Shown here piece by piece: positions 1 through 13,400 of a stretch of 64,000 nucleotides of DNA. The notes under the pieces are model-generated. The model made no database searches, had not been told where the DNA came from, and saw only the letters and a list, made by a program, of their open reading frames with translations. The DNA comes from Epiperipatus broadwayi (lineage: Eukaryota > Onychophora > Udeonychophora > Euonychophora > Peripatidae): assembly GCA_028023455.1 (NCBI GenBank), contig JAQFVV010012405.1, positions 13,048,031 through 13,112,030 on the forward strand. The letters are read 5' to 3'. A program made the translations under genes and the position numbers. The stretch's first letter is position 1, and each line of letters opens with the position of its first letter.

Positions 1-396
1 GTATTGCAGTGACTTTGCAATGCAATCTACAAAATCACAAATTTGTTCGCATGTAGAGCACATTGGGCTATTATTCTGTTTATTTGAAATTTTGTATGCT
101 ATCTTTTAACTTCTGTTTTTTGGAATAAGTCACATCAATGGTCTAATAAAGCACTCCAAGATTTTCAAGATTATGACAAGACATATAAATTTACATCTAT
201 TAATTAGATCTGATTGAAATATTAATTTATAACATTAATAAATATATATCATCATAGTAAAATAGTAATATATTCACCTGCCAAATCTGTGGCCTGATTT
301 CGAATCCAGATTATGTAAAAGGTTTTCACAAGTTCCGGTCGGATTTAGGTAGCCATTTCATAGCTAACCTTCAAATATTGTTCAGGAAAAAATTAC

Positions 397-513
397 ATTT
401 GGCTATTCTTTTTTTTTTCATGTATCAAAGCATAGGCCGGGAAGCGAACCTGGGACAACTGCTTGTAAGGCGGCTGTGCTGACCACTCGGCCACCAACTA
501 TTTGGCTATTCTT
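397..513 (-). repeat. tRNA-derived SINE (family S), copy 1
   Basis: Read on the minus strand, this is a tRNA-like head with a pol III A box (TGGCCGAGTGGT) and a B box (GGTTCGCTTCCC), ending in an oligo(A) tail seen as a T run at 411-418. A 14-bp direct repeat, ATTTGGCTATTCTT, flanks it at 397-410 and 500-513, a clear target-site duplication. The same unit recurs at 6635, 14501 and 50066. Short tRNA-headed units with A tails and TSDs are typical of SINEs moved by a LINE reverse transcriptase. Confidence 0.85.
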
Positions 514-1685
514 AGCTAGAGGGTAAAATAGTAATGACAAACTCTTAAAGCCTAATTACTCTGGGCATCTGGAAACTTGGTGAGCACTGTATTTTTCATT
601 TGTCATATTTGAGAGTCTGTCGAAGAAGCCTTTGCCCTGCAATGGCTATTGAAAGACAGTTCTGCCCCTTTTACCTATATATATATTCATATACAAACAT
701 TATTTACTGCTTTCTTTTTAATGGAAAATCGTTTAACTTGTCAATTATAAATAAATTGGTTATTAATTTTCATTTCATCAAAATATTTACTTTTAAATGG
801 AAATTGAAAGAATCGAAGTGATAAAAACATTCTTTATATCTGTAAATGCATAATCGTTAATAATGAAAGATGCGTAATTTGAGTAGTTCTATGTCGCTCT
901 AGGGTAATAATGTCAGTGATCTTGTTATAAAATGCAGTATCGAATAGCTATTTTTAACTTTCATCTAATATTCATACATTTACTAACAACTTAATTTAAT
1001 GCGTTATTGAGTTGCTTCGAACAAAATCTTTGTGGTAAATTATTTACAAGTCTTTTGCGGATTTCTGCATTCTCTTTGTTCTTTAAAGAGATGTGTTAGA
1101 AAGTTGAGGCTTTCTATACTGCTTTTAATGACAAATTCGAATATGTGACATTGAAGTACAAGCGAGAGCGCAATTTAAAACTGTTTTTACATAATTGGGG
1201 GCATTGTTTAGTAGTTTTAAAAAGAAAGCTAATTCATTGAAAAGAAATACGACCTTTAATATCATCTGATACAAATAAACAAAAATCTTTTAGACGCATT
1301 AGACAATTTTTCTTTCTTTGTGTTGTATATTTTCTTTTTTTGAAATGTCCAACTTAAAATTAAATTATTATGAAAAGTTTATGAAGAAATACAAGTTTGA
1401 CATAATATAAAAGGTTGATAAGACTTTGTTGACATATGAACTTTGCGATTAAAAATTAAAACTTTTAATTTTGTTTTATGAGTAGGATTTATGAGTAATA
1501 GTATTTGCAATATATATATTTAAGTGTAAGAAAAATTATTAAAATGAAGAATTTATAACGTAATAGGTGAATTCAAACTCCAGCAATAAAAACTTGGGGA
1601 AAAGAGCGGATTATCGGTATTATTATAAATGGTATTATGTAAATATTTAATAAGTAATTAATAAAAAGCTCTAACTTACGAAACA
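514..1685. other. AT-rich stretch, no feature seen
   Basis: No repeat, splice-bounded open frame or RNA fold could be supported. The 73-codon open frame at 600-821 has AT-driven composition (many I, F, N, K, Y) and no recognisable motif. Confidence 0.6.
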
Positions 1686-1686
1686 A

Positions 1687-2415
1687 GATGTGATGTAATG
1701 TGGATACTTCTTTATAGAAGTCAGGAATCTCTCAGCTACTATGCTCAGAGAAACCTATTAGCCACCTTACTTTCCCTTTCCATTGCCTACCCTAAGTTTT
1801 TCATATTCTTCTCCACCCTGCTCCATTCTATTTCTGCAACATCATCTTTGTCCACTCTATAGCCTTGATATCTAGATCCCCCTTATCTTTTTCCAAACAC
1901 AGGATAAAAACCAAGGACCCACTTTCTGTATAATCACTTTATTTATTCTCCCACAACTTCATTACTTGTATCTTTTCTGCTTGTAAGCATTTACATTCAA
2001 TTAGCAGATGCCTAATATTTTCATGCCTTACTTATATAACTTGCAAACTAAATCATCCACATGTTTCCATTTATGTGTATATTCGCTTATTGCTAACTAT
2101 CCTGTTCGAGACTTAAACAGTAAACTACTTTCCTTGCTATTATCGTAAATTAACACCCAATATTCTGTTTACTTCTATATATATTTAAACTCTTTCTACT
2201 CTCCATACTAGTTCACCACTTCTCCAGCTCTCTATTTTTTTATTAATACATCTATCTTTCTATCCCATTCTTTGCCATTATAACACTCAACAATCCTTCT
2301 AATACAATTATCCCAACTATACTGACATAAAGTCTTTATCCAAATATTCCGCATATCATATTATCTTTCTCATCCATCTTGTTGCCCGTCCTTTACTTGT
2401 AATCCAAACAAGCTT
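1687..2415 (-). mobile_element. LINE family L fragment (3' end, copy A)
   Basis: The minus strand carries the 3' portion of the LINE family that dominates 35-45 kb. It has the 3'-terminal segment next to GATGTGATG, then remnants of the C-terminal C-x2-C...H-x4-C region and the K-W-K and LWKNKY-type blocks seen intact in other copies. Stops and frameshifts are frequent, so it is a 5'-truncated dead copy. It stops near 2415, consistent with premature termination of target-primed reverse transcription. The assignment rests on close nucleotide similarity to 35.5-36.2 kb. Confidence 0.8.
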
Positions 2416-2581
2416 TTCTGTTGGCATTTATCAGAAAAGCTTGTTCTTATTTATAGCTATTTGTGTGCTCATTATATTATATTTGTAGTACAAGCTTAAT
2501 TAGTTAAGTCACATTATGTATGACTTGATTTTTTTATTATATATACATAGTGGATCAAATTTTTAAAAGATATTAAAAAAG

Positions 2582-3008
2582 TACCAACATATAAGATGTG
2601 ATATGTTGGACTATTTCCATCATTTATGAGTGAATGTTGAATGTATATAAAATTTTAAACTTATATTCAAGAATCTAAAGGTTTAAGGCAAACACTCTTC
2701 TACCAACTGGAGTTAGTAGAGCATTTGCCTTAAAATTTCATATTCAAGAATCTAAAGGTATGAATTCAACTTCCAAGTGAATATTGTCACTGTGCATATA
2801 GGCCAGCAACACTTGAAGAAGAGTGGAGAATAATACTACTTGAAACATTGTGTAATTACTAACCTGTATTGTCTATTTGTGTGTTATTACTAACAAGTTG
2901 TTTGTATTTGGAAAGTTTAAATAAAGTTTAAATTTTTCTATACATTCAACATTCACTCATAAATGATGGAAATAGTCCAACATATCACATCTTATAATAT
3001 ACCAACAT
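2582..3008. mobile_element. Inverted-repeat element with 9-bp TSD (MITE-like)
   Basis: Arms of about 60 bp at 2591-2655 and 2935-2999 are inverted copies of each other, starting ATAAGATGTGATATGTTGG. The direct repeat TACCAACAT flanks them at 2582-2590 and 3000-3008. Both arms reach the TSDs to within about 4 bp, so unlike the one-tailed palindromes elsewhere this element is symmetric. Symmetric long TIRs with a 9-bp TSD fit a Mutator-type non-autonomous transposon. The interior holds a tRNA-like stretch (AGTTAGTAGAGCATTTGCC near 2711) and a repeated TTCAAGAATCTAAAGGT. No transposase is present. Confidence 0.7.
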
Positions 3009-3519
3009 TACAAACCTTCAGACAAATACCAATATATATATTGAAAATATTATTAAAATGTAATGAGATAAAAATATTATAAAGACAATGATGATATCAT
3101 TTATGAGAAAATAAAACAACGTGAATAGAAATTAAGTGTTGCAGGGATAAACAACAATTGAATAAAAAAATGGTAAGTTATTATCAAAGATGACATGTGT
3201 TGAAAGTATTGAAAGAGGATATAAGTCATTTGTATATGGCAATAATAATTCAAGTGCTAATAAGAAAAAAATGTAATAATGAGGGCTAGGGTTGTAAATA
3301 TTATAAGTAGCATAATGAGTAAGGCCAATTGGAATAATAAAAGATTCAGAAAATCATTTATTTCTAGTTTAATTTGCAACTCAAAAGAAATGCCAGTATA
3401 TTTTTTATTAATTATGAATCTTTGTAAAGGAAAAATTTAAAAGCAGTAAAACTGGACATTTTAAACAAAACAATCTAACACGAATTTAAAGTTTTTTTAA
3501 GAGTTGTTTTTATAATAGG

Positions 3520-3715
3520 TTATATAAACTGGATTCCAAGAGATTGTAAAAGACCCAGATAGAGACCACATGTGAGATGGATGGATGAAATAAGAATATG
3601 TGCAGGGGTGTTGTGGAAAAGAGAAGCTAAAGATCGGAGAAGATGGATTAAACTTGGAGAGACCTTCATCCTGCAGTGGATTGATAATGGTTGATGATGA
3701 TGATGATGATATATT
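3520..3715 (+). mobile_element. RTE-like LINE, 3' tail, copy 1
   Basis: The plus strand encodes the C-terminal tail of an endonuclease/reverse-transcriptase polyprotein: RWMDEIRICAGVLWKREA continuing to DRRRWIKLGETFILQW and a stop. The pattern RW-D-AG-W-R-A-DR-W-LGE-QQW is the conserved C-terminus of RTE-type non-LTR elements. It is followed by (GAT)n, the short tandem 3' tail usual for that clade. Everything upstream is lost, so it is a severely 5'-truncated copy. A second copy lies at 31035-31376. Confidence 0.8.
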
Positions 3716-3719
3716 TGGA

Positions 3720-5140
3720 AGAAATTGAGAGAACTGGAGAAAGAACTGTTTTAGTAATGCTTATTGCTGATATACTGTTAAAAAGAGATTGCCTTGACAA
3801 CAGTTTGAGATTGTTTAGTGTTATTGATATTGAGATTGTCTAAGTGTTGACTGGTTTCTAATGATTACTTATAAAACTATTTAGCCTTGAACATTATTAC
3901 ACTTATTATTTAAGTAATTCTTTAGGTACAATTTGAAAATTATAATTGCAGTTTGTAATGTTATAATTGATTGTTTATTAGTCTGCATTCAAAATAGGTA
4001 AGGAAGTTTATTTAAATTTTTTTGTATTAATAATTTTACTCTCTGTGATCAAATTGCAAATTTTATTGACTATATAAATATATTGGACCATAAATAAAGA
4101 TGTGATTCCACTTTATTGTTAAAAGGAGATTGCCTTGATAACAGTTTGAGATTTCTGATTGTTATTGATATTGGAATTTCTAAATATTGACTGTTTCCTA
4201 ATGATTGCATATATATATACACACATACATATATATATATGTTGTAACCTAAAATTTTACATCTATATAAATAAAAGCTGCCACTACCAGTGATCCATCA
4301 CTTGTAACCTGATGCTTTTACTGCCGGACAATGAGAATATTTTTGTTAAAAAATTACTATTATCCGAGAGTCTCTTTACCTGGAACATGGGCTATACTCA
4401 GTGGGATTACAATAATTTTAAGGTGATACTACAGACAATTACAATGAGGTAGAGGAAAAATCAAACAATACTGCAAATAATTATAGCATCTAGAAATGAT
4501 TTGGAACAAATGGTCGAAAATAAAATTTCCACACTTGCTAAATATTTATCAGATTCAATCTCCCATTAAATTATATCCTCTGAGTAAAATAAATCCGTAC
4601 TTGAAGAAATTTTTTTTAAATAAAAATTTCTCTTCTAATATTTCAAGAATATGGCAATATTATCATCAATTCTGAATAGCATGGTTTGAAATATTTGATT
4701 TGTATAAAACTACCATAAAATGTACTTTTCTTATAGCACAGGAAATAACTAAAGAATACTTATATTATACTATCAATATTTGATACTATGACATAAAGAA
4801 TTGGATAAATAACTATGAAAATAACAAGCATAAATATTCTCAGGAGTCCTACTGTGACTGTTGTAGATGGTATTAACATGTAATGTTGCCTACTAAATAA
4901 ATAAATGGATAAATGAATGAGTGAATGGCATCCGGCTGACTATAGGAAGCAAACACTTATCTTGTAATGACTGCTTTCTACAATTAAATAACAATACTCA
5001 TTAAAATTACATAAAGGATATCTGCCCTAATATCTAATTGCCTAATTAAAATATTTAAAATTTGGAATAGTCGTAGCCTTTCACCCATGATATTATTTGA
5101 AATTGTAGAAAGACAAGGGTACTTTTTATGTCTTTCTATC
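3720..5140. other. AT-rich stretch, no gene seen
   Basis: Only a short TA-rich microsatellite near 4207-4240 and ordinary AT-rich sequence were seen. Confidence 0.6.
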
Positions 5141-5141
5141 C

Positions 5142-6430
5142 TCCCATGGACAACCATAATAAATAATTAAATGTAATTGAACCTTGAAATAAAATAACCA
5201 TTCAATATCTGAATAACTTAATCATGTGCCATCTGAAATAATGTAAATAATCTCATGAACTGTCAAGAAAATTTCCTTTCCATATTGTGCAATCTTTTTT
5301 TTTTAGAAGATAAACATAGTTGAATATATCTTAATGTAAAAATATTATTGTTCTTATCTGCAAACGTTTGACTATCTGTTATCTTGATTTCACTTAGAAA
5401 TTACAATTATATGCATGACATTATTTTCACTTCTGTGAATATTTGGAATATTCTGAATATCCTTAATTCAATATAAATAATAAATATTGTGAACCAGGCA
5501 ACAGCATACAAAAAAAATAAACAGAAACTAGATGTGTTTTTTTAAATAAATAAGTTTATTTACAATTACTAAAATGATAAAACAAAATTCATACAAAGTT
5601 TGGAATTATTGCAAAGATAGCATTGTTAAAATGTTTTCTTGACTATAAGTACTACAGGAACATATTTTAGCCTTGCAAACAGACTAACCGAGGTTTTTTT
5701 TTTAAAAAAAAGATTTTTAAACAGATCAACTTACTAAACAGTATTTATAAAAGTTGTGAGTTAACGGTAACTAACTTCCACCCTCCCAAAGACAATCTTC
5801 ATAAATAATTAAATGTAAATTGGACCTCGAAATAAAATAGTCATTCAATATCTAAATAAGTTAATCATGTACAGTCTGAAATAATATAGATCTCCTGAAA
5901 TGTTAAGAAATCTTCATTTCCATATTGTGCAATCTTCCTTCTTAAAAGATAAACATAATGGAAATATATCTTAATGTAAAATATTATTATTAGTATCTGC
6001 AAATGTTTGACTATCTGTTACCTTGATTTCACTTAGAAATCACAATTATATGCATGACTTTATTTTTATTTCTGTGAATATTGGAATATTCTGAATATCA
6101 TTAACTCAATGAAAATAATAAATATTGTGAACCCAAGACAATATCATACAAAAAAAAATAAACAGAAACAGAAACTAGATTTGTTTTTTTTTTGTTTTTA
6201 AATACATAATAAATAGGTTTATTTACAATTACTAAAATGATAAAACAAAATCCATACAAAGTTTGGAATTATTGCCAAGATAGCACTGTTAAAAATGTTT
6301 CCTTGACTCTAAGTACTACAATAACATATTTTAGCCTTGCAAACAGACTAACCGAGGTTTTGGAAGAAATGATTTTAAACAGATCAACTTACTAAACAGT
6401 ATTAATAAAAGTTGTGAGTTAACAATAGCT
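5142..6430. repeat. Tandem duplication, two ~643-bp units
   Basis: The segment beginning AATAAATAATTAAATGTAA near 5158 is repeated from about 5800 with scattered substitutions and small indels. Matching landmarks in both units include the stretch around TTTGACTATCTGTTA, the A/T runs near 5515 and 6155, and ACAGACTAACCGAGGTTTT near 5681 and 6341. Neither unit has an open frame. The offset is constant apart from indels, so this is an old direct tandem duplication and not two independent insertions. Confidence 0.8.
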
Positions 6431-6622
6431 AACTCTTATACATCTTAATTCCACTAGATGATTCCTAAACAATTTTGGGTTTCATAAAATTAAACATTCA
6501 TACCAGTTTAACAATAGCTCAGTAACATAATTCTATTTATGTTACTTATTTTTCAAAATGATACTCATTAGTAACCTTTATTAATGGGCTGACTTGCTAA
6601 TAATTTGCATTATCAGCTGAAT

Positions 6623-6757
6623 AAACTTAAATCAGTCAAGCGTTGTTAGCTGAGAGGTCATTGCACCCATCTTGCAAGCAAGTAGTTGGTTGCAGACGGG
6701 TATGGGTTCGCATCCCGGCCGATGCTATGACATATGAAAAAAAAAAAACTTAAATCA
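6623..6757 (+). repeat. tRNA-derived SINE (family S), copy 2
   Basis: The plus strand has an A box (TTAGCTGAGAGGT), an anticodon-like CTTGCAA, a B box (GGGTTCGCATCCC), the family 3' motif CGATGCTATGACATATG and an A tail of about 12. The 12-bp direct repeat AAACTTAAATCA at 6623-6634 and 6746-6757 is the target-site duplication. Intact TSDs and tail suggest relatively recent insertion. Confidence 0.88.
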
Positions 6758-6759
6758 AT

Positions 6760-9700
6760 TGTTGGCATAATAAAATTAATATCAGATTAAAATAAATGAT
6801 CTCATATTGCTTAATATTCTGTACTATTAAATAAAATGAATGAAAAAAAAAATGGATCGCTCATCAGAAGTCATGTGCACTCATACTATTAATAAATTAC
6901 TGTCCACATAATACTGACAATACCAAAATATTTAATGTAAATGACTTATACATCCATTGGTAAAAGATTCTAGGTGAGTGAAACAATTGCATAGAATATG
7001 TGAATTGCTCTTAATGACCATATGCTCACAAATAAATATTTAAAATTATTATCACTTGCTGTTTTGCTTGTGGCTGATTATAACATCATAGCAACACAAT
7101 ACAAACATTGTTATACCCCTCTTAGCACTAAAACAGCAAAGTGCAACCTAAAAAAACTAAATCCTTCAAAACTAGCTTATCATGGTCATCATGCATCTAG
7201 TTCACAAAATAACATCACCTACCATAGTGGAAAATAGATTTAAATACATCATGAGTGATATGCCAAAGCATACTTTCTGCAGAGCTAAACAATATTAACA
7301 AATAAATAGTTGGTGACTTCCAATGCCATATATAAGATTAAGTCTGTATGGACATTGTCACAGCACATAAAGGGAAATGGGGAAAACACACCAAGAAATA
7401 TAATCCTGTCTAAGGATTTAGGTATCTTTAAATATGTGATAATAATCACAAGAATAAAGCAATAGCAACTCATGGAAAAGCTTATGGTAATGGGAAACTC
7501 ATCCACTCCATAAACCACAATAATAAACATGAGCAAGTAGGGCCTGGCATTATGTGGCCAATCAATACTACAAACTAAATGATGACAAGATAGTAACTTA
7601 AAACTGAAACTGACTAAAGTAATATTCAAATTTAAACTATAATAAACAATAAGCAATATCTGAAACCAACAATGTAAAATTAAGTCAAATGACTGTGAAA
7701 TATCAATTAAGAAAATGAATGGCATATAAAATTTTGACATAATGTAACAATACACACATGTATGGAATATAAAATATTGGTAATAGTATGTATACTGAAT
7801 GCTACCACTTGATGGCAATGTTTTTCACACAATGCACATCACTATACCATTTTAGCACCTTAACTTATGGATGACACTACAATAGGTGTTGTTTGAGCCA
7901 TAACAGGTCACCTGAGGGTGATATATCCTATGATTATGTAATGAAATACTATACCCATTGCATTGCAACAGTATTCCTCAAGTGAGCACTATTGAACTCT
8001 CACTATGGTCTGATTTGGTGGTGGCCATATTTGAAAGAGACAAAACTCTCCAAAAATTCATTGTCGGAAATTTTTTAGAAAACGTAGTGGAATTACTATT
8101 CCACATTAAAAAATGTCATGTCATCACACACACTTCCCTATGGTTTTGAACTGCACACAACTTCAAAAGTTGATTTTTTTCAGCAGTTTTAGCCAATTTT
8201 TTGCACAAATGCATGTTTATGCATGAATCTGTGTGAGAACAGTAAAATGTCTTCTGCGAGTTGTCCAAATTGGTTGAAGATGAATGAATTGCTGGCCACA
8301 AAAACATGTCCTCTTCTGAGCCATACTAAGCAAGATGAGCATCCCAAAGTAACTGTTTGTTTTTTTATTTTTGGATATTTTTGGTTCCCTGTTTTTTTAT
8401 TTGCTTTTGGCTGCTGTATTTTTTTTTTTTGATGCCCCCAAAAATTGTGTTTTTTTTTTTTACGGTCACAACTTGTCCAAAGTTTCATTTATTTTTGATT
8501 CAATAAATTATTTCATGAGAAACTGTTGTTGTTGTTGTATTTGTTGTTCACATGATTCTAAAATAAGTAGGTAGGTAATATTTTATTCCAAAACAAGGAA
8601 GTGTTTAAGAGTTTCTTCATAAGGCCAAAAAAAAAAAAAACTGCGGTAACATAAATGTTCAAAAAGAAAATCCAAAAACTTTTGTTCACTTTCATAATCT
8701 GACAAATTATTAATATACTTTTTACAAATGAAACTAGAATGAATATAATATTAAAAGATGAATATATTTTACTGCTGATTCTGTAATTGATCAATCAGTA
8801 AAACTTTTATACAGGCACACACAGATATTCACACATATAAAATTTGCCTATTAAAAATTAATCTGAATATTTCACAAGCTATAAATTCAAATTCATAAAA
8901 TAAATTATTAAGACTAGTAGAATTAAAGTACTAGTATAGAAAAAATATTAGACTTTATTAATTATAAATAAATTTTGAAGGTTAATAATCAAAATGAGAA
9001 AAAAATATTTATTTAGTCTGTGTCTACAGACAACTGTTTGTATATGCTCACTATATAACTAATAGATATCTAAAAAATAAACAAGTTGTCTTTCTTGGAT
9101 TAATAATCAATTAAACAAAGATATATTTCTCCAGCATTCTGTGGTATTTTGGGAAACAGTTATGTAGGGTTTGAATTCAATACCTACTATATATATATAT
9201 ATTGTAGCCCTTAGATTTAACCAAGGCTCCATTTTTTTAGGTTAGCTATGAAAGAGAAGGTTCCATCCAAATTTTCCTCATAAGGTATGGATTTTTTTTT
9301 CTTTAATAAGAAAAGATTTTGGCAAAGACCGAGTCTGAACCCATATTGATAAGGGATTGCATATGTTTGACTTAGTAAGCAATCTAAAAATTTATTGTTA
9401 ATATATTTATAACCAGAGGATTATTTATTTTTATTTATGGGTCAAGTTAATATTAAGAAAATATTAGAAAAGCAAGATTTATATATTTGTTGATAGGTTG
9501 ACTGAGAAAAGGGAGAAGATGTGTGACTATTAAAAACTATATTAGATAGTGATGATGAGTGAAAATTATTTTATAATGAGTTATAAAGAAACAGTTTATG
9601 AAAGTAAATAATAATAACATAGTTATAATAATTAAGGATTATAATTAAGGAGTAAAGCATTAAAGGTTAATTAAAAAAAATTTATATACCTGCAATGTGT

Positions 9701-10120
9701 GTGTGTATAATCTAATTATAGATTTTGATTGTAAAATTCACAATCAATAATCGTTTCTTATCATGTTGTAAAGCAATTTTTAAATAAGAAATGAAAATCA
9801 TTTTAATAAGTTAATATTAGCAGCTAAATTTAATTCAAAGTCTGAGTTTGAAACAGCTGCAATATATATTTTGTTTCATTATTAAATGGAAAAAGTAAGA
9901 TTACTGTTCTGTTGTTTACTTTTGAGTATAAGTTTCATTGGTTTTATATTACTCAGTTAATTATTGGTCTCTAAAAGACACAGGCATTTAAATAATGCCA
10001 ATTTTCACCAAGGAATTTAAGTGGACTATTAATTTAGACCATTAACGATGAATGGTCTGTCAAATGTTAAAAATTAATTGGCAATTATAGCTGTTAAATT
10101 GTATGGTTAATTGTGTCTGT
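6760..10120. other. AT-rich stretch with chance frames only
   Basis: Open frames here (71 codons at 7022 plus, 177 codons at 7285-7818 minus, several short ones at 7958-8794) show no domain, no splice-site pair and residue use explained by AT content. Homopolymer T and A runs lie at about 8410-8460 and 8625-8640. A short (TA)n tract is at 9190. Confidence 0.55.
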
Positions 10121-10126
10121 TTAAAA

Positions 10127-10192
10127 TATAGATTGGGAATGTGTGCCTGGTTTTCTGAAAGTAGATTGGGAATGTGTGCCTGGTTTTCTGAA
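10127..10192. repeat. Short direct tandem duplication (~33 bp x 2)
   Basis: A ~33-bp unit starting GATTGGGAATGTGTGCCTGG occurs twice back to back (about 10130 and 10163), identical except at the edges. It is too short to classify and looks like replication slippage. Confidence 0.85.
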
Positions 10193-10194
10193 AG

Positions 10195-13100
10195 AGCAAA
10201 AAGGTTAAAATTAATAGAGAAAAGGAAACAAATCAATTAATTATAAAGATAATGAACAAATAGATTTTCTCTATAAAAGCTGTGTTAACAGAAGGGTAGG
10301 GGCTTTTATTTTTAAACTTGCTGATCTGGGACAGTTTTCTTGCATTGACTGAAAGAAAAACTGTCTTATAAAATTTAAAATCATTTTTATTGTACTTTTT
10401 GTCTCTTCAAAATAACTTGGCTAACTCTAACATTGTCTTAAGAGAAGACAATGTATAGTGAATAAATGTTAAGTGGGCACACACATCTTTAGTCTCCAGA
10501 AGTTAACCCAATAATCATATTTATATCAGCAAATAGTAAAATTGAAAACTCAGAAATTTGATGTACAGTATATGCAAGTCAATTTAAATATATAAAATGA
10601 ATTCAAAATGGAAAAGGACAATCAAAAATCAACAGACCTATATTGTGAAAAAGTTAAATGAATGCTATTTAAATTTAATATGCATAAACTTAAAATTGAG
10701 GAACTCTTTCAACAATATTCAAATCGTATATATAATGCCAGAGGAACCAAACTATCAAAAGAACTTTTACTACAAGGACTTATATGCTCTTATAAACCGG
10801 TCAAGGAGGAATGGAAAAAAAAAAAGTAGAAATCAGGAACCTGGAAGGACACCCGCTAAAAGACTTATATAAGTATAATTTTTTTTTATTCACTCTTTAT
10901 GTGTGTAGGACATTTAATATATATATATATATAAATGTGTGTAGGACATTTAATATAAAAAAAAAGAATTTCTTTCTTTGTAGTGTATCATGTATATCAT
11001 CTACTTTAAAATTAATTCATGTGATAATTACCATTGTATTATTTTGGGGGTAGAGATTGATTTCAGATGATTTTATATATGTTTATTTAAATGCTTTTGC
11101 TATTATTGTCATTTTTGGGGTAGGTGAAATATATATCATGTTGTTCTGATATGCCTTATTTAAAATGCTTTACAAACAATTTAAAAAAAACACTTAGAGA
11201 TATTATTATTAGCATCAGAAGTTAGTGTCAAATGCTTGGACTTATAAATGAATTGCTTGTCTATTGAGTTGCATCATCATCATTTTCTTATGAAAGTGCA
11301 TGGAAATAGTTTTGAGAATTTTATACGCATTTCTTATTGTTTATTATTATTGTTATCATAAGATTTAAGACCAGAAACAAGCTGATTTATGCTTGGAAAA
11401 TTTATGGGCTCATATTCCAGTACACTAATTTGCAAGAATATTAAGGTTGTGAAAGTTTTACTTGTATAATTTGGTGTTTCGACTTGTATGTGTGTGGATA
11501 GACAAAGATCTCCACAAACTCAGTGAAGTCTAGTTCACGAAAATATGTATGCTATATCCATAAAGAATTTGGACCCAGTGGAAGTTTTCCCACTTGATTA
11601 TTCTCTACACCGTAAGGTTTCTTATTTTGATGGCCAGAGGTGATTGGTATACCTATGTTTTTATATGACTAGCGGTAAAAATCCTACCATATCTCAACCT
11701 TAGTGAAAAGGTTTTCTCTTATTTGGGTCACTACCTGCATCATATTAATATTTGATATTCCTTACGTGTGTATGAGAGGATAGCCATGATAAGCATTATT
11801 ATAAGTATTGGATACCAAGTCACAAACTCAATTTAATGTCAGAATGAATGCAGATAATGTATGTGCGATTGGTGTATTTGAATATTGTTTATGTAGATTT
11901 GATTTAGCATTCGAGCCAAAAATAATTAAGTTAATAAATGTTAAGGGTTAAATAAAACTTACAAATGTTTAAGCCTAAGCGTGAGCAATGCGTATATACA
12001 TTTAATTAATAAATATTTACATGGCCAGCTGAGAACTTCGCTGGAAAGGTAGTATTGTTAAAATATTGTTGTGTCATAAGAACATGAGCATAGAGTATGC
12101 ACTATGATAATGTTTGATCTTAATGCCAATTTATTTGCAATGACTTCGTCTCACTATTGTTAAGATATCTCTATTGTAAAGATTAGGGCAAAAGAATATT
12201 TAATCAGGATGATAGGATAAGATCAAGAAATTTGCGAGGGAATATTAACTTTAGATTTGTTAACTAAAATTATTAAATTTAATTAAGGGAGAAATTGATT
12301 ATGTATTTTCTAAAATATATCAGTAATAAAAGGGAAAGCATTGAACACAACAGAAATTGGCATTCAGTAGATTTAAGATAAAATGAAAGCGTAAATATAA
12401 TGTACATGTTTTTGTATTAAATTATAGTTTGTTAAATAAAATTTATTTGTTTTAAATAAAATTTGCGTATGTCTTAATATTTTTGTAGGTTATTATTATC
12501 TAGATATTTCCAATCCAATCATACATCAATATATTATTATTAATATTTGAATTATCATGTATGTAACTAATATTTAATAAAATTATTTAAAAGGTTAATT
12601 TCACATACTTAAAATTACCAAATAATTTAATATTGTTGAAGTATAAACCGTGAATAGAGATAGTATTGAGTGATAGCGAGTGCAGAGGGTGGGCATAAAA
12701 TCCTTTCTCCATCCATTGTATTCAAACCTCTCTAGACGCATTTTGTTTTTATATAGTTTTGTTACAATTGCGACTATGTTTTATGATGTGTTTATAAAGA
12801 TTTAATAAGCTTAAAATATTCCGAGCTTTAATGTAAATTGATATTAAACTGCATTAGAGAAAACCGAGATCACCTTAGAGGCGATCAAGAGAGGAGTGTT
12901 TATTCGATTTCCACACCTAATTATTCGAAAAACCCTGAGAAGAGATTATAATGAGAGGAAAGGAGCTAGTAAAGGAAAATAAAAATGTAAATTTTAATAG
13001 TTAAATAAATAATAGTGTAATAGACATATGGTTGTGAAATTGATGGAGGAGTGGATCAGGAAGGTGGAGGTGAATATAGAACTTTATAATTAGAATAAAA

Positions 13101-13300
13101 TTTAATTGTAGCTTTAATCATAGTGAATGGGGAATGCGCTGAGAATAACCTGGAATTCTTAAAGATATTAATATTGTCAATTTTAATGCGTTCTCAGTGT
13201 TCTCTAAATCGATTGAGTATTAACCCATTCATGAAATATTATTACTAAGAGTATTGAATTGAGATTTAACCTTTACATTGTATTAGAGTTGCAATTTGGC
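10195..13300. other. AT-rich stretch, no gene seen
   Basis: Open frames at 10597 and 10811 are AT-composition frames. A repeated GTGTAGGACATTTAATATA (about 10903 and 10938) flanks a TA tract. No other structure could be supported. Confidence 0.5.
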
Positions 13301-13312
13301 GCCCTGGCAATT

Positions 13313-13400
13313 AAGCTTATAGATGTTCTGTATCATCATCATCATCTCAGTAGGCCTCAGAAATAGTGTCAGCTGGGAATGATGAAGTATCCATCGATCC
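13313..13400 (-). mobile_element. Possible tiny RTE-like LINE 3' end
   Basis: On the minus strand a GAGGCCTACTGA-type ending (E-A-Y-stop) is followed directly by (GAT)n at 13334-13346. This resembles the end of RTE-type elements whose last residues precede a GAT repeat. Only about 90 bp can be argued for, so the call is weak. A plain microsatellite is the alternative. Confidence 0.3.

Noticed and set aside
7285-7818. 177-codon minus-strand open frame, the longest non-repeat frame in the window
   Set aside because: Composition is what AT-rich DNA gives by chance (I, F, Y, L, C, S), with no domain, no splice context and no conserved block.
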